The notes under the pieces are model-generated. The model was given only the letters and a program-made list of their open reading frames with translations, was not told the DNA's origin and made no database searches. From NCBI RefSeq assembly GCF_022378355.1, contig NZ_JAKMAJ010000012.1:62001-126000 (forward strand): a DNA stretch of 64,000 nucleotides, given 5' to 3'. Both the position numbers and the translations under genes were made by a program. The first letter of the stretch is position 1. Every line of letters begins with the position of its first letter. Shown piece by piece: positions 53,314 to 63,422 of this stretch. This DNA is from Brenneria bubanii. GTDB taxonomy: Bacteria > Pseudomonadota > Gammaproteobacteria > Enterobacterales > Enterobacteriaceae.

Positions 53314-53853
53314 TCAGGATCGCTGCGGGATGAGAAGCGGATCGACGGAAATTTCCCGCTTCAGGGTGCGCAACGTAAAGGTGGAACGGGTATGGCGAAT
53401 GCCGCTGGTGCGATACAGCGTTTGGCGTAGAAAACGCTCGTAGTGCGCGGCATCGGTTACGGCGATTTTAACCAGATAGTCATAATCCCCGGTGACCAGA
53501 TGAGCTTCCAGCACCTCCGGCATATCCGATAGCGCCTGGCCGAATTGCTCAAGGATGCGATCGTCATGGTGGTCGAGCGTAATTTCAATGAAAAAAACCT
53601 CGGTCACGCCAATACTTTTGGCATTGATTACCGCAACATAGTTTTCAATCGCTCCGCTGGCTTCCAGGCGTTTTAACCGGCTCCAGCAAGGCGAAGTCGA
53701 TAGTCCCACTTCTTCCGCCAGTTCCGCGATGGTCAGACGCCCGTTCTGGCGTAATGCCGATAAAATTCGGCGATCCGCCATATCCAGCGCGCGCTGCGCG
53801 CCGCCGGTTTTATAAAACGCCGAATCAGAATGCTTATTCTTTGAAGTCATCAT
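53314..53853 (-). CDS. Lrp/AsnC-family transcriptional regulator
   Basis: A 179-residue regulator. The helix-turn-helix is in ILSALRQNGRLTIAELAEEVGLSTSPCWSRLKRLEASGAI (residues 30-69), followed by the amino-acid-binding RAM domain (VFFIEITLDHHDDRILEQFGQAL, VTGDYDYLVKIAV). It has an extended N terminus of about 20 residues compared with Lrp. It is divergent from the EamA-family exporter gene, which it probably controls in response to an amino acid; that is inference. Confidence 0.92.
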   Translation of the reverse strand: MMTSKNKHSDSAFYKTGGAQRALDMADRRILSALRQNGRLTIAELAEEVGLSTSPCWSRLKRLEASGAIENYVAVINAKSIGVTEVFFIEITLDHHDDRILEQFGQALSDMPEVLEAHLVTGDYDYLVKIAVTDAAHYERFLRQTLYRTSGIRHTRSTFTLRTLKREISVDPLLIPQRS

Positions 53854-54124
53854 TTCCTCAAAAATTATCCCTCAAGTGAGAAATTATACAGGATAAATAA
53901 GAAAAATATTGCCTTCCGCGCAGATTACAATGGCTACAGAGAGGAATTTACCTTCGTTGCAGGCCAGCTCTTGAACCGACGGATTCGTTTTCACAGCCAG
54001 CGATGCCGCGACTTACAGAATGTAACAGGTATAGCCGTCCTCTATACGGCCGGCGCGTCAACGATGCGCCGCGCCTCAGCCAGCACTTATTTCTATCCAA
54101 TCACGTCAGGATGAAAGGGTATAT

Positions 54125-55111
54125 ATGCCGGGGGCTAATACAATGCATCGCACATCACTATTGGTAAAAGGGCTTTTTCTACTCGCTCCGCTGCTTTTTG
54201 CCAGCAACATGGTTGCCGCTCGCTGGATTAATGCGGATTTTCCCCCTATCTCGCTGGCCTTTGGCCGCTGGCTGATTGCCGCGCTGGTGCTTTTCCCCTT
54301 TGTGTTACCTTCACTGCGTCAGTCCGTACCGGTTATCAAACGCCGCGTTGGCGATCTGGTATTGCTGGCTATCCTCGGCGGCGCATTAAGCGTCGCGCCG
54401 CAGTACGCCGCCGCACACCATACCAATGCAGGGCATATCGCGCTGATATTCGCCCTGTCGCCGGTACTGGTTTCGCTCATTGAGCGGCTGATATGGAAAA
54501 CAGCGCTTTCGCCCACGGTTATCGCCGGTGCGGGAATCGCCTTTGCCGGGATTGGCGTTGCCGTTTTTGAAGGAAGTTTGGCGCATCTGACTCAGCTTGA
54601 GCTTAACCGCGGCGATATGATCGCTTTTGTCGCCGCGCTTTCCTGGGCTGGCTACACCGCGCTGCTGCGCCGCAGGCCGATCGACGTTCCGCCGCTGGTA
54701 CTGCTGTGGATTGTCGCCAGCGGCGGCGCGTTGGCGCTGCTGCCGTTTGCTCCCGTCGAATGGTGGCTGGCCGGCGCCATGCCCGGCCTTTCAGCGCGAG
54801 TTATCGGCGGCATGCTCTTCGTGGCGCTGGTCGCCGGTATCGCCGCTTACTTGGTTTACTCTCGTATCGTGGCGATCTATGGCGCCGCCCGCGCCAGTAC
54901 CTCCATGTATCTGGTACCGGTTTTCGCCTTTTTACTCGGGGCTCTGCTGCTGGGCGAACGGCTTCAGTTCTATCATGTCATTTCCACCCTGATGGTGTTT
55001 GCCGGCGTGGCGCTGGCCACCATCAAACTGCCGGCGAAAAACAAAACGCCGGCCTATATGAACGTTTCCGCCATGGCGTCGCCTCGCGACAGAATCGGCA
55101 GAGTGGAATAA
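54125..55111 (+). CDS. EamA/DMT-family exporter
   Basis: A 328-residue membrane protein with two EamA repeats and about ten helices (LLAPLLFASNMVAARWI; ISLAFGRWLIAALVLFPFV; YAAAHHTNAGHIALIFALSPVLVSLIER; YGAARASTSMYLVPVFAFLLGALLLGERL). Members export amino acids or metabolites. The ATG at 54125 follows AAAGGG; the ATG at 54146 is also possible. The gene is divergent from an Lrp-type regulator, a common arrangement for amino acid exporters. The gene is followed by a T-poor 9-bp hairpin at 55177-55200. Confidence 0.9.
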   Translation: MPGANTMHRTSLLVKGLFLLAPLLFASNMVAARWINADFPPISLAFGRWLIAALVLFPFVLPSLRQSVPVIKRRVGDLVLLAILGGALSVAPQYAAAHHTNAGHIALIFALSPVLVSLIERLIWKTALSPTVIAGAGIAFAGIGVAVFEGSLAHLTQLELNRGDMIAFVAALSWAGYTALLRRRPIDVPPLVLLWIVASGGALALLPFAPVEWWLAGAMPGLSARVIGGMLFVALVAGIAAYLVYSRIVAIYGAARASTSMYLVPVFAFLLGALLLGERLQFYHVISTLMVFAGVALATIKLPAKNKTPAYMNVSAMASPRDRIGRVE

Positions 55112-55176
55112 AAAGGCGGGAAAATACGGCGATGCGGCTGCCGCGGCAATCGCGGGCATGATGCCGGTCAGCTCAA

Positions 55177-55200
55177 CCGTGGGGACAGTTTTCCCCACGG
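55177..55200. terminator. Hairpin between converging EamA-type and rraB genes
   Basis: CCGTGGGGA and TCCCCACGG form a 9-bp perfect stem around a 6-base loop. There is no T-run on either strand, so termination by this hairpin alone is uncertain; its place between converging genes favours a terminator role. Confidence 0.5.
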
Positions 55201-55223
55201 CGCTAACGGAGTGATGTTAAGGA

Positions 55224-55649
55224 TTAATGACGTTTGCCATCATCATCTTCGTCATAGAAGTCTTCGTCATCCCCTTCGCCGTCCTCTTCGCCATTAGGAT
55301 CTTCAAAGTAGGTGCCCCAGCCGTCGTAGTTCACGCCGTACTGTTCCGCCAGCGTCAGAAGTTGCGCCACCTGGGCGTCGATCGTTTCCGCATTCAACGA
55401 CACTTCGCTGATAGCGTCGCAGCACATCAACAAAACGCCGTCCTCGACTTCAAGCTCTTCCGCGTCCGTGACTTCATAACCCAGTTTGAACGCCTCGACG
55501 GCGACTTTTTCCAGCACTTCAAACTTCTCGGCTGAGAAATGGTGTTCAATGGTGTAAAGCGCATCCGGATCGCTGCCGTCATCCAGCAGTTCTTCGATGA
55601 TCAGCCGTGTTTCTTCACGTTGTTCTTCCAGCAATTCACGGTTTGCCAT
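55224..55649 (-). CDS. rraB: Ribonuclease E inhibitor RraB
   Basis: A 141-residue acidic protein that binds RNase E and inhibits RNA decay. [44 protein letters not shown] and the following [19 protein letters not shown] match E. coli RraB (138 residues). The C-terminal tail is an extended run of Asp and Glu, as in the family. It faces argF on the opposite strand, as in E. coli where yjgD lies next to argI. Confidence 0.96.
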   Translation of the reverse strand: MANRELLEEQREETRLIIEELLDDGSDPDALYTIEHHFSAEKFEVLEKVAVEAFKLGYEVTDAEELEVEDGVLLMCCDAISEVSLNAETIDAQVAQLLTLAEQYGVNYDGWGTYFEDPNGEEDGEGDDEDFYDEDDDGKRH

Positions 55650-55722
55650 TCCTCAATCCTCATTAACCGACGTTATATTGCGCTATTCTCCCACAGCCCT
55701 GCGGCCGTCTCCACCACAAAGT

Positions 55723-55779
55723 TTGCATCCGGCACTTGAATTTGAATAATTACACATATAAAGTGAATTTTAATTCAGT
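55723..55779 (+). promoter_or_regulatory. argF promoter with tandem ARG boxes
   Basis: A promoter is visible as TTGCAT (55723-55728), 16 bases, AATAAT (55745-55750). Two 18-base ARG boxes separated by 3 bases overlap and follow it: 55741-55758 (weaker right half) and 55762-55779 (AGTGAATTTTAATTCAGT, near perfect). This is the classic arrangement for repression by ArgR and arginine. Confidence 0.85.
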
Positions 55780-55811
55780 CATCAGCATTGAGCAGTATGG
55801 AGATACGCGTC

Positions 55812-56819
55812 ATGCAGTCATTTTATAAGCGTCATTTTTTAAGATTAATGGATTTTACGCCGGCAGAAATCGCCAACCTTTTGGCGCTGGCGACAAAACT
55901 GAAAGCCGATAAAAAAAGCGGCAAAGAGACACGCCACCTGCAGGGCAAAAACATCGCACTCATCTTCGAAAAAGATTCAACCCGCACCCGTTGCTCTTTC
56001 GAAGTTGCTGCATACGACCAGGGCGCGCAGGTGACCTATCTGGCGCCCAGCGGCAGTCAAATCGGCCATAAGGAATCCATCAAGGATACGGCGCGCGTTC
56101 TGGGAAAAATGTACGACGGCATTCAGTATCGCGGCTACGGCCAGCAGATCGTTGAAACGCTGGCGCAATATGCCGGCGTCCCGGTTTGGAACGGTCTGAC
56201 GGACGAATTTCATCCGACGCAGCTGCTGGCGGATCTGTTGACGATGCAGGAACATTTATCGGCCAAACCGCTGGCAGGTATGAAGATGGCCTACGTGGGC
56301 GACGCCCGAAACAATATGGGCAATACCATGTTGGAAGCCGCCGCCCTGACCGGACTGGATTTGCGTCTGGTGGCGCCCAAAGCCTGCTGGCCGGAAGCGG
56401 GATTAGTCGCCGAATGCCAGGCCGCGGCCAAACAGACCGGCGGCAAAATCACCCTGACGGAGGATATTGCCGAGGGCGTAGCCAGCGTCGACTACATTTA
56501 TACCGACGTTTGGGTCTCCATGGGCGAACCGAAAGAAGCCTGGCAGGAGCGAATTACCCTTTTGAAGCCTTATCAGGTCAACATGTCGATGATTACCGCT
56601 ACCGGTAATCCACAGGTGAAATTCCTTCACTGTCTGCCGGCGTTTCATGACGACCAGACCACGCTGGGCAAACAAATGGCTGAACAGTATGGGCTGCACG
56701 GCGGGATGGAAGTGACGGATGAGGTATTCGAATCGGCGCACAGTATTGTTTTTGATCAGGCGGAAAATCGGATGCACACCATTAAAGCCGTGATGGTGGC
56801 GACGCTCAGCCAGGATTAA
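55812..56819 (+). CDS. argF: Ornithine carbamoyltransferase
   Basis: A 335-residue enzyme that joins carbamoyl phosphate and ornithine to citrulline in arginine synthesis. The carbamoyl-phosphate motif is [12 protein letters not shown], the ornithine region is [13 protein letters not shown], and [15 protein letters not shown] is conserved. It matches E. coli ArgI/ArgF (334 residues). The ATG at 55812 gives [15 protein letters not shown] and follows GGAG at 9 bases; the frame extends eight codons upstream without support. Tandem ARG boxes precede it. Confidence 0.97.
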   Translation: MQSFYKRHFLRLMDFTPAEIANLLALATKLKADKKSGKETRHLQGKNIALIFEKDSTRTRCSFEVAAYDQGAQVTYLAPSGSQIGHKESIKDTARVLGKMYDGIQYRGYGQQIVETLAQYAGVPVWNGLTDEFHPTQLLADLLTMQEHLSAKPLAGMKMAYVGDARNNMGNTMLEAAALTGLDLRLVAPKACWPEAGLVAECQAAAKQTGGKITLTEDIAEGVASVDYIYTDVWVSMGEPKEAWQERITLLKPYQVNMSMITATGNPQVKFLHCLPAFHDDQTTLGKQMAEQYGLHGGMEVTDEVFESAHSIVFDQAENRMHTIKAVMVATLSQD

Positions 56820-56866
56820 TCAACCAGGCGGCGCCGCAAAATGCGCGGCCGATGGCCCTACGCCGA

Positions 56867-56892
56867 CATCCCCGCATACTGCCGCGGGGATG
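56867..56892. terminator. Hairpin between converging argF and YhcH-like genes
   Basis: CATCCCCGC (56867-56875) and GCGGGGATG (56884-56892) form a 9-bp perfect stem around an 8-base loop. No T-run follows on either strand, so this is a candidate bidirectional terminator by position. Confidence 0.45.
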
Positions 56893-56904
56893 CCGAAAAC
56901 CGCG

Positions 56905-57408
<504 letters not shown>

Positions 57409-57533
57409 TTACCTTATACACTTCAATCCGGGGACTCGCCAGCCCGTTATTTTGCACAAGGTAACCGGCGTTTTCTGTCGTGAGCACCCCGCCCCGCAAT
57501 CGATTGCTCTGCGTAAAAAATCACGTTTTCCGC

Positions 57534-57574
57534 TTGAATTAGCGTCATCGGCGCGTATAATTTCCGACAATTTG
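57534..57574 (+). promoter_or_regulatory. pyrBI promoter and UTP-sensitive start region
   Basis: TTGAAT (57534-57539), 16 bases, TATAAT (57556-57561) is a strong promoter. The following ...ACAATTTGCCGGGAGG is nearly identical to the E. coli pyrBI start, where AATTTG causes UTP-dependent reiterative initiation (57569-57574 here). Regulation by UTP level at initiation is therefore likely conserved. Confidence 0.85.
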
Positions 57575-57586
57575 CCGGGAGGGTCC

Positions 57587-57808
57587 ATGCGCTGCTGCAC
57601 AAAAAAAACCGCCGTTCATGCTGGTTATCAACCACAACTGCCATCCGGCAGCCAGCAGGCGTTTTCCTTTCCGTTGCTTGACCGATCGTTGATAAAAAAG
57701 CCCCTCGCCGAGGGGCTTTTTTTTTGTGACCCGCCATCACTGGCGGTCACCCTTCGGGCCGTCGCGATGCGACGTCAAAAACTTTTCCAGGACGTTTTTT
57801 GCCCGTAA
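57587..57808 (+). CDS. pyrL: pyrBI leader peptide PyrL
   Basis: A 73-residue leader frame with ribosome binding site GGGAGG. Its translation couples ribosome movement to the attenuator, so that low UTP allows read-through into pyrBI. The middle part (FSFPLLDRSLIKKPLAEGLFFC) corresponds to the E. coli PyrL region over the attenuator. E. coli PyrL has 44 residues and stops near the terminator; here the frame continues 26 codons past the attenuator stem and stops 53 bases before pyrB. The extra length is unusual. Confidence 0.8.
   Translation: MRCCTKKTAVHAGYQPQLPSGSQQAFSFPLLDRSLIKKPLAEGLFFCDPPSLAVTLRAVAMRRQKLFQDVFCP
57700..57725 (+). terminator. pyrBI attenuator
   Basis: The 7-bp perfect stem GCCCCTC/GAGGGGC with a 3-base loop is followed by nine T and preceded by six A. 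It lies inside the PyrL frame, with the T-rich pause region GCGTTTTCCTTTCCG (57659-57673) upstream, as in the E. coli attenuator. Confidence 0.95.
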
Positions 57809-57860
57809 TTGGTAGCGAATTTCTGTTTATCAGGCCTAACCGTTGGGAGAAAATATAAAA

Positions 57861-59278
<1,418 letters not shown>

Positions 59279-59523
59279 TGCCCGCCTTCAACGGCGAAAG
59301 AATGCGCCGGCGCATTTCTGCGGCGCGTTCCGCTCACGGCCATTGCCTCATCCGGCGCTTTTTTGAATAATGGAACATTCGCGTTCTTGATAAACAAAAC
59401 CTATGCCCAATAGATTTCAAGGCGCAGGAAGGCGGCAATCGAACGAGTCCCGGGGAGGGCCGAGTAACGAGGGCAGCCAACAAGCCTGCAGTTTGAAAGA
59501 TGAAAGGTATACGAGGAGATACT

Positions 59524-59910
59524 ATGTCACGCACCATCAGCACCGAACACGCCCCTTCCGCTATCGGCCCTTACGTTCAGGGCGTCGATCTTGGCAGCAT
59601 GATCATCACTTCCGGCCAGATTCCCGTCGATCCGAAAACCGGCCAGGTTGCTGATGACGTTGCGGCGCAGGCGCGTCAATCGCTGGATAATGTTCAGGCG
59701 ATTGTCGAAGCCGCCGGCCTGAAAGTTTCAGACATCGTTAAAACGACGGTCTTCGTTAAGGATCTGAACGATTTCGCCACCGTTAACGCCGCCTATGAAG
59801 CCTTTTTTACCGAACATAAAGCGCCGTTCCCGGCCCGCTCCTGCGTCGAAGTCGCTCGCCTGCCGAAAGATGTAAAAATCGAAATCGAAGCGATGGCGAT
59901 ACGTCGCTAA
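59524..59910 (+). CDS. ridA: Reactive intermediate/imine deaminase RidA
   Basis: A 128-residue enzyme of the YjgF/YER057c/UK114 family that hydrolyses reactive enamine and imine intermediates made by PLP enzymes. The motif FPARSCVEVARLPKDVKIEIEAMA contains the catalytic arginine (R105 type), and IGPYVQGVDLG and TSGQIPVDPKTG are conserved. The ribosome binding site GAGGAGATACT precedes ATG. In E. coli ridA follows pyrBI. Confidence 0.97.
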   Translation: MSRTISTEHAPSAIGPYVQGVDLGSMIITSGQIPVDPKTGQVADDVAAQARQSLDNVQAIVEAAGLKVSDIVKTTVFVKDLNDFATVNAAYEAFFTEHKAPFPARSCVEVARLPKDVKIEIEAMAIRR

Positions 59911-60100
59911 GCTCCATAGTTGGGCGTTGTGTAAAATGACGCACTATTCGGTGGCATTCATTGCTGGCGGGCCGTTTTATGCCCGCCTCACAACAGGCAG
60001 GCGCACCGCTTTATTGAGAAAGATTCCCAGCGCCATTTCTTTGTGTTGTTATCCGGTTCATTCCCCCGCCACGCCAAAATCGTGCACGCGCGCGAAGTAA

Positions 60101-60117
60101 TGCATCAATACAGTGCA
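60101..60117 (+). promoter_or_regulatory. NtrC-like enhancer site
   Basis: TGCATCAATACAGTGCA matches the NtrC consensus TGCACYAN4TGGTGCA in its outer arms (TGCA at one end, GTGCA at the other, 17 bases). Its centre lies about 76 bases upstream of the predicted sigma-54 start. The middle matches only in part. Confidence 0.6.
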
Positions 60118-60158
60118 AAAAAATGACATAACCATGACATATGCGTGGTTTTTCAATA

Positions 60159-60175
60159 TGGCGCATTTTATGCAT
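60159..60175 (+). promoter_or_regulatory. Sigma-54-type promoter of the Anbu operon
   Basis: TGGCGCATTTTATGCAT has the GG and GC dinucleotides exactly 10 bases apart, the defining spacing of -24/-12 promoters (consensus TGGCACG-N4-TTGCW). The start of transcription would be near 60185, 33 bases before the first gene. The -12 element TATGCAT is one base from TTGCA. Confidence 0.65.
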
Positions 60176-60217
60176 CATCCCAGTATCACTTTTTCAGCGT
60201 GATGCCAGAGGATGACA

Positions 60218-61651
60218 ATGATAAAAATGACGCTTCCAACACCGTCTTATTATGACGAGATGCTTTCCGCACAAGGCGAACAACGCCAACACTACAATTC
60301 CTATTGGCAATGGCTGCAACAAACCGATCAACAGGCAATCAGGCACAAAAAGGAGCAGGCCGAGCTGTTGTTCCACCGCGTAGGGATCACCTTCAACGTC
60401 TATGGCGAAGAGGGCGGCACCGAACGTTTAATTCCTTTCGACAGCGTGCCGCGCATTATTCCCGCCCACGAATGGCGACAGCTCGATCTTGGTATTCGCC
60501 AGCGGGTACAGGCGCTGAACGCCTTTCTGTATGATATCTATCATCAGCAGCACATTCTTAAAGCCGGTATTATTCCCAGCGAGCAGGTGCTGGCGAACGA
60601 GCAATATCAACCCTGTATGCAAGGGGTAAGTCTACACAACCACACTTACGCCCATATCACCGGTATCGATATGGTGCGCAACAGCGACGGTAATTATTAC
60701 GTTCTGGAAGATAACCTGCGTACGCCCTCCGGCGTTTCCTACATGCTGGAAAACCGCAAAATGATGATGCGGTTATACCCGGATCTCTTCGCCAGACAAC
60801 ACATCGCCCCCGTCGAACGTTATCCCAGTTATCTGCTGCAAACGCTGCGGGAAAGTACGCTGGTCGACGATCCGACCGTGGTGGTGATGACGCCGGGACG
60901 ATTTAACAGCGCCTATTTCGAACACAGTTTCCTGGCCCAGCAGATGGGCGTCGAACTGGTGGAAAGCGCCGATATGTTCGTCAAAGAGGGCGCGCTCTAT
61001 ATGCGCACCACCGAAGGCCCGTGCCGGGTGGACGTCATTTATCGCCGCGTGGATGATGCATTCCTCGATCCGCTGGCGTTCCGTTCGGACTCCATGCTGG
61101 GCGTTCCCGGTCTGCTGTCGGTATACCGCGCCGGCGGCGTGGTGTTGGCCAATGCCATCGGCACCGGCGTCGCGGATGACAAATCCATCTATCCGTACGT
61201 TCCGGAGATGATTCGCTTCTACATGTCCGAAGAACCCATTCTGGGCAATATCCCGACCTGGCAGTGCCGCGACCCCAAAGCGCTAAGCCATGTGCTCGCC
61301 AATCTGGCCAGCATGGTGGTGAAAGAAGTACACGGCGCCGGCGGATACGGCATGCTGGTCGGTCCGCGGGCGACGCGTCAGGAAATCGAGGATTTCCGGC
61401 GGCGCCTGCTGGCGAACCCACACAATTATATCGCCCAGGAAACGCTGGCGCTGTCCACCTGCCCGACCTTCGTGGAAGATGGACTGGCTCCCCGTCATAT
61501 CGACTTGCGCCCGTTCGCGTTGTCGGGAGAAGAGATCCGTCTGATACCCGGCGGTTTAACCCGCGTCGCCTTAACGGAAGGTTCATTGGTGGTCAACTCA
61601 TCACAAGGCGGTGGCACCAAAGATACCTGGGTCATGGAGGAGGATGAATAA
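60218..61651 (+). CDS. Circularly permuted ATP-grasp protein (Anbu operon)
   Basis: A 477-residue protein of the type 2 circularly permuted ATP-grasp family (formerly DUF404/407). GNYYVLEDNLRTPSGVSYMLENRKMM, VVVMTPGRFNSAYFEHSFLA, VMTP and MVVKEVHGAGGYGMLVGPRAT are family blocks. ATP-grasp enzymes ligate amino or carboxyl groups with ATP, and a peptide-modifying role has been proposed for this operon type. The ATG at 60218 is chosen because AGAGG lies 6 bases upstream; the ATG at 60212 is too close to it. Its stop overlaps the next start (TAATG). It heads the operon. Confidence 0.92.
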   Translation: MIKMTLPTPSYYDEMLSAQGEQRQHYNSYWQWLQQTDQQAIRHKKEQAELLFHRVGITFNVYGEEGGTERLIPFDSVPRIIPAHEWRQLDLGIRQRVQALNAFLYDIYHQQHILKAGIIPSEQVLANEQYQPCMQGVSLHNHTYAHITGIDMVRNSDGNYYVLEDNLRTPSGVSYMLENRKMMMRLYPDLFARQHIAPVERYPSYLLQTLRESTLVDDPTVVVMTPGRFNSAYFEHSFLAQQMGVELVESADMFVKEGALYMRTTEGPCRVDVIYRRVDDAFLDPLAFRSDSMLGVPGLLSVYRAGGVVLANAIGTGVADDKSIYPYVPEMIRFYMSEEPILGNIPTWQCRDPKALSHVLANLASMVVKEVHGAGGYGMLVGPRATRQEIEDFRRRLLANPHNYIAQETLALSTCPTFVEDGLAPRHIDLRPFALSGEEIRLIPGGLTRVALTEGSLVVNSSQGGGTKDTWVMEEDE

Positions 61652-62580
61652 TGTTAAGTCGAACAGCCAGTGAACTCTATTGGATGGCCCGCTATCTGGA
61701 GCGGGCGGAAAGTCTGGTCCGCGTTCTGGATGTCACCTACAAATTGTCCATGATTCCGCGTCACAGCCAGCAGCAGCGAGATTTGGCGCTACCGCTGAAC
61801 CTGACCTACACCCATGAGCTGTTCCAGGAGCGCTATGCGCGTTTCTCCATGAACAACCTGTTGAATTTCTTTGCGCTGGACAGTCAGAACCCCAGCAGTA
61901 TCTACAATTGCATTGAGATGGCCTGGAATAATGCCCATGCCGTGCGCGGCAGCCTGTCTTCAGAAATCTGGGAGTGCATCAACACCACGCGCATTGATAT
62001 TCGTAATCTGCGCGGTCAGGGCGTGGATAAAATCGGTATCGACGCCTTCTTCGACTGGGTCAAGGAACGCGCGCACCTATTCCGTGGCGCGATGTTCGGC
62101 ACGTTACTGCGTGGCGACGCGCAAAGTTTTATCCGGCTCGGCACGCTGATCGAACGCGCCTACGCCACCGCGCAGCTGCTCGATTTGAAAAACCAGCAGT
62201 TGAATAGCGACCCGGACCCCGTACGTGAATATTATCGGCTGGATACGCTGCTGCGGGCGGTGAGCGCCCGCGAAGCCTACCATAGCATCTACCGTCAGCC
62301 GATCAGCCGCGAAACCGTGACCGAACTGCTGATATTACGCGCCGATGTACCGCGCTCGCTGCACGCCTGCGTCGACGATCTGGTTCTGCAGTTGGAGGCC
62401 ATTGGCAGCAAACGGGACAAAGTGCCCCGCCGCCTCGCCCATTTGCTGCACGTAGAGCTGCGTTTCAGCACCATGGACGACATCATGGAAGAGGGGCTGG
62501 ATGCCTATCTGAATCACTTTATAAGTAAAATAAACGAACTGGCTGACAGCATCCGTCACACCTATCTGGAGGCGCTATGA
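61651..62580 (+). CDS. Alpha-E domain protein (Anbu operon)
   Basis: A 309-residue all-helical protein of the alpha-E (DUF403) family: MLSRTASELYWMARYLERAESLVRVLDVTYKLSM at the N terminus and REAYHSIYRQPISRETVTELLILRADVPRSLHACVDDL later. The family is always associated with ATP-grasp and transglutaminase-like genes; its role is unknown. It overlaps the genes on both sides by 1 and 4 bases, so the four proteins are made together. Confidence 0.93.
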   Translation: MLSRTASELYWMARYLERAESLVRVLDVTYKLSMIPRHSQQQRDLALPLNLTYTHELFQERYARFSMNNLLNFFALDSQNPSSIYNCIEMAWNNAHAVRGSLSSEIWECINTTRIDIRNLRGQGVDKIGIDAFFDWVKERAHLFRGAMFGTLLRGDAQSFIRLGTLIERAYATAQLLDLKNQQLNSDPDPVREYYRLDTLLRAVSAREAYHSIYRQPISRETVTELLILRADVPRSLHACVDDLVLQLEAIGSKRDKVPRRLAHLLHVELRFSTMDDIMEEGLDAYLNHFISKINELADSIRHTYLEAL

Positions 62581-63401
62581 AACTGACCATTAATCACCTG
62601 ACGCATTATCGTTACGATGAGGAGGTGAAATTCAGCACCCAGTATCTGCGCCTGACGCCGCAGAACTCGGCCCGTCAGCGGATTAAGGAGTGGAACCTGA
62701 AGCTGCCCGCTTCGGCCGTCGCCACCACCGATACCTACGGCAACATCATGCATGTGCTGACGCTCGACATGCCGCATCACGATATCACCATCCACGCTCA
62801 AGGCGTGGTGGAAATCGCCGATAATACACAAGGCGCCTATGACGACGGCGCAGGCGATACGCTGTCGCCGCTGGTGTTCCTGCGCACCACGCCGCTGACG
62901 CAGGCCGATGGCAATATCCGCGAGTTTGCACAACGCTATTATCAGCCGCAGTCGCCCGAAGAAAGCCTGATGGCGTTGATGGCGGAATTGCAGTTGAAAA
63001 TGCCGTATACTCCCGGCGCAACGCAGGTGCGGGACACCGCAGCCGAGGTGTTCGCCATGCAAAAAGGCGTTTGCCAGGATCATACGCACGTCTTTCTGGC
63101 CTGCTGTCGCAGCCTGAATATCCCTGCCCGCTACGCCAGCGGTTATGTCTACAGCAAGGATACGCAGCATGTGGCCATGCACGCCTGGGCTGAAGTCTGG
63201 CTAAATGGCGGCTGGCAAGGTTTTGATATTACAAATAATACCTGTCAGCTCAATCAGCATTTGCTGTTGGCGGTCGGCATGGATTATCTTGATGCCTGCC
63301 CGGTGCGCGGGTCGCGGCTCGGCGGCGGATGTGAAGAGATGTTTTCCGAAGCTGAAGTACGGCTGTTTGAACGACAGCAGCAGGTACAACAGCAACAGTA
63401 A
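62577..63401 (+). CDS. Transglutaminase-like protease (Anbu operon)
   Basis: A 274-residue papain-like-fold enzyme. The catalytic cysteine is in MQKGVCQDHTHVF, the histidine in MHAWAEVWLNGG and the aspartate in GFDITNN. The N-terminal domain (MKLTINHLTHYRYDEEVKFS) is the bacterial transglutaminase-like N-terminal type. Members may cut or join peptides. The tail is glutamine-rich (QQVQQQQ). It lies between the alpha-E gene and Anbu. Confidence 0.93.
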   Translation: MKLTINHLTHYRYDEEVKFSTQYLRLTPQNSARQRIKEWNLKLPASAVATTDTYGNIMHVLTLDMPHHDITIHAQGVVEIADNTQGAYDDGAGDTLSPLVFLRTTPLTQADGNIREFAQRYYQPQSPEESLMALMAELQLKMPYTPGATQVRDTAAEVFAMQKGVCQDHTHVFLACCRSLNIPARYASGYVYSKDTQHVAMHAWAEVWLNGGWQGFDITNNTCQLNQHLLLAVGMDYLDACPVRGSRLGGGCEEMFSEAEVRLFERQQQVQQQQ

Positions 63402-63422
63402 ATTTTTAATGAGAAGGTAGTT

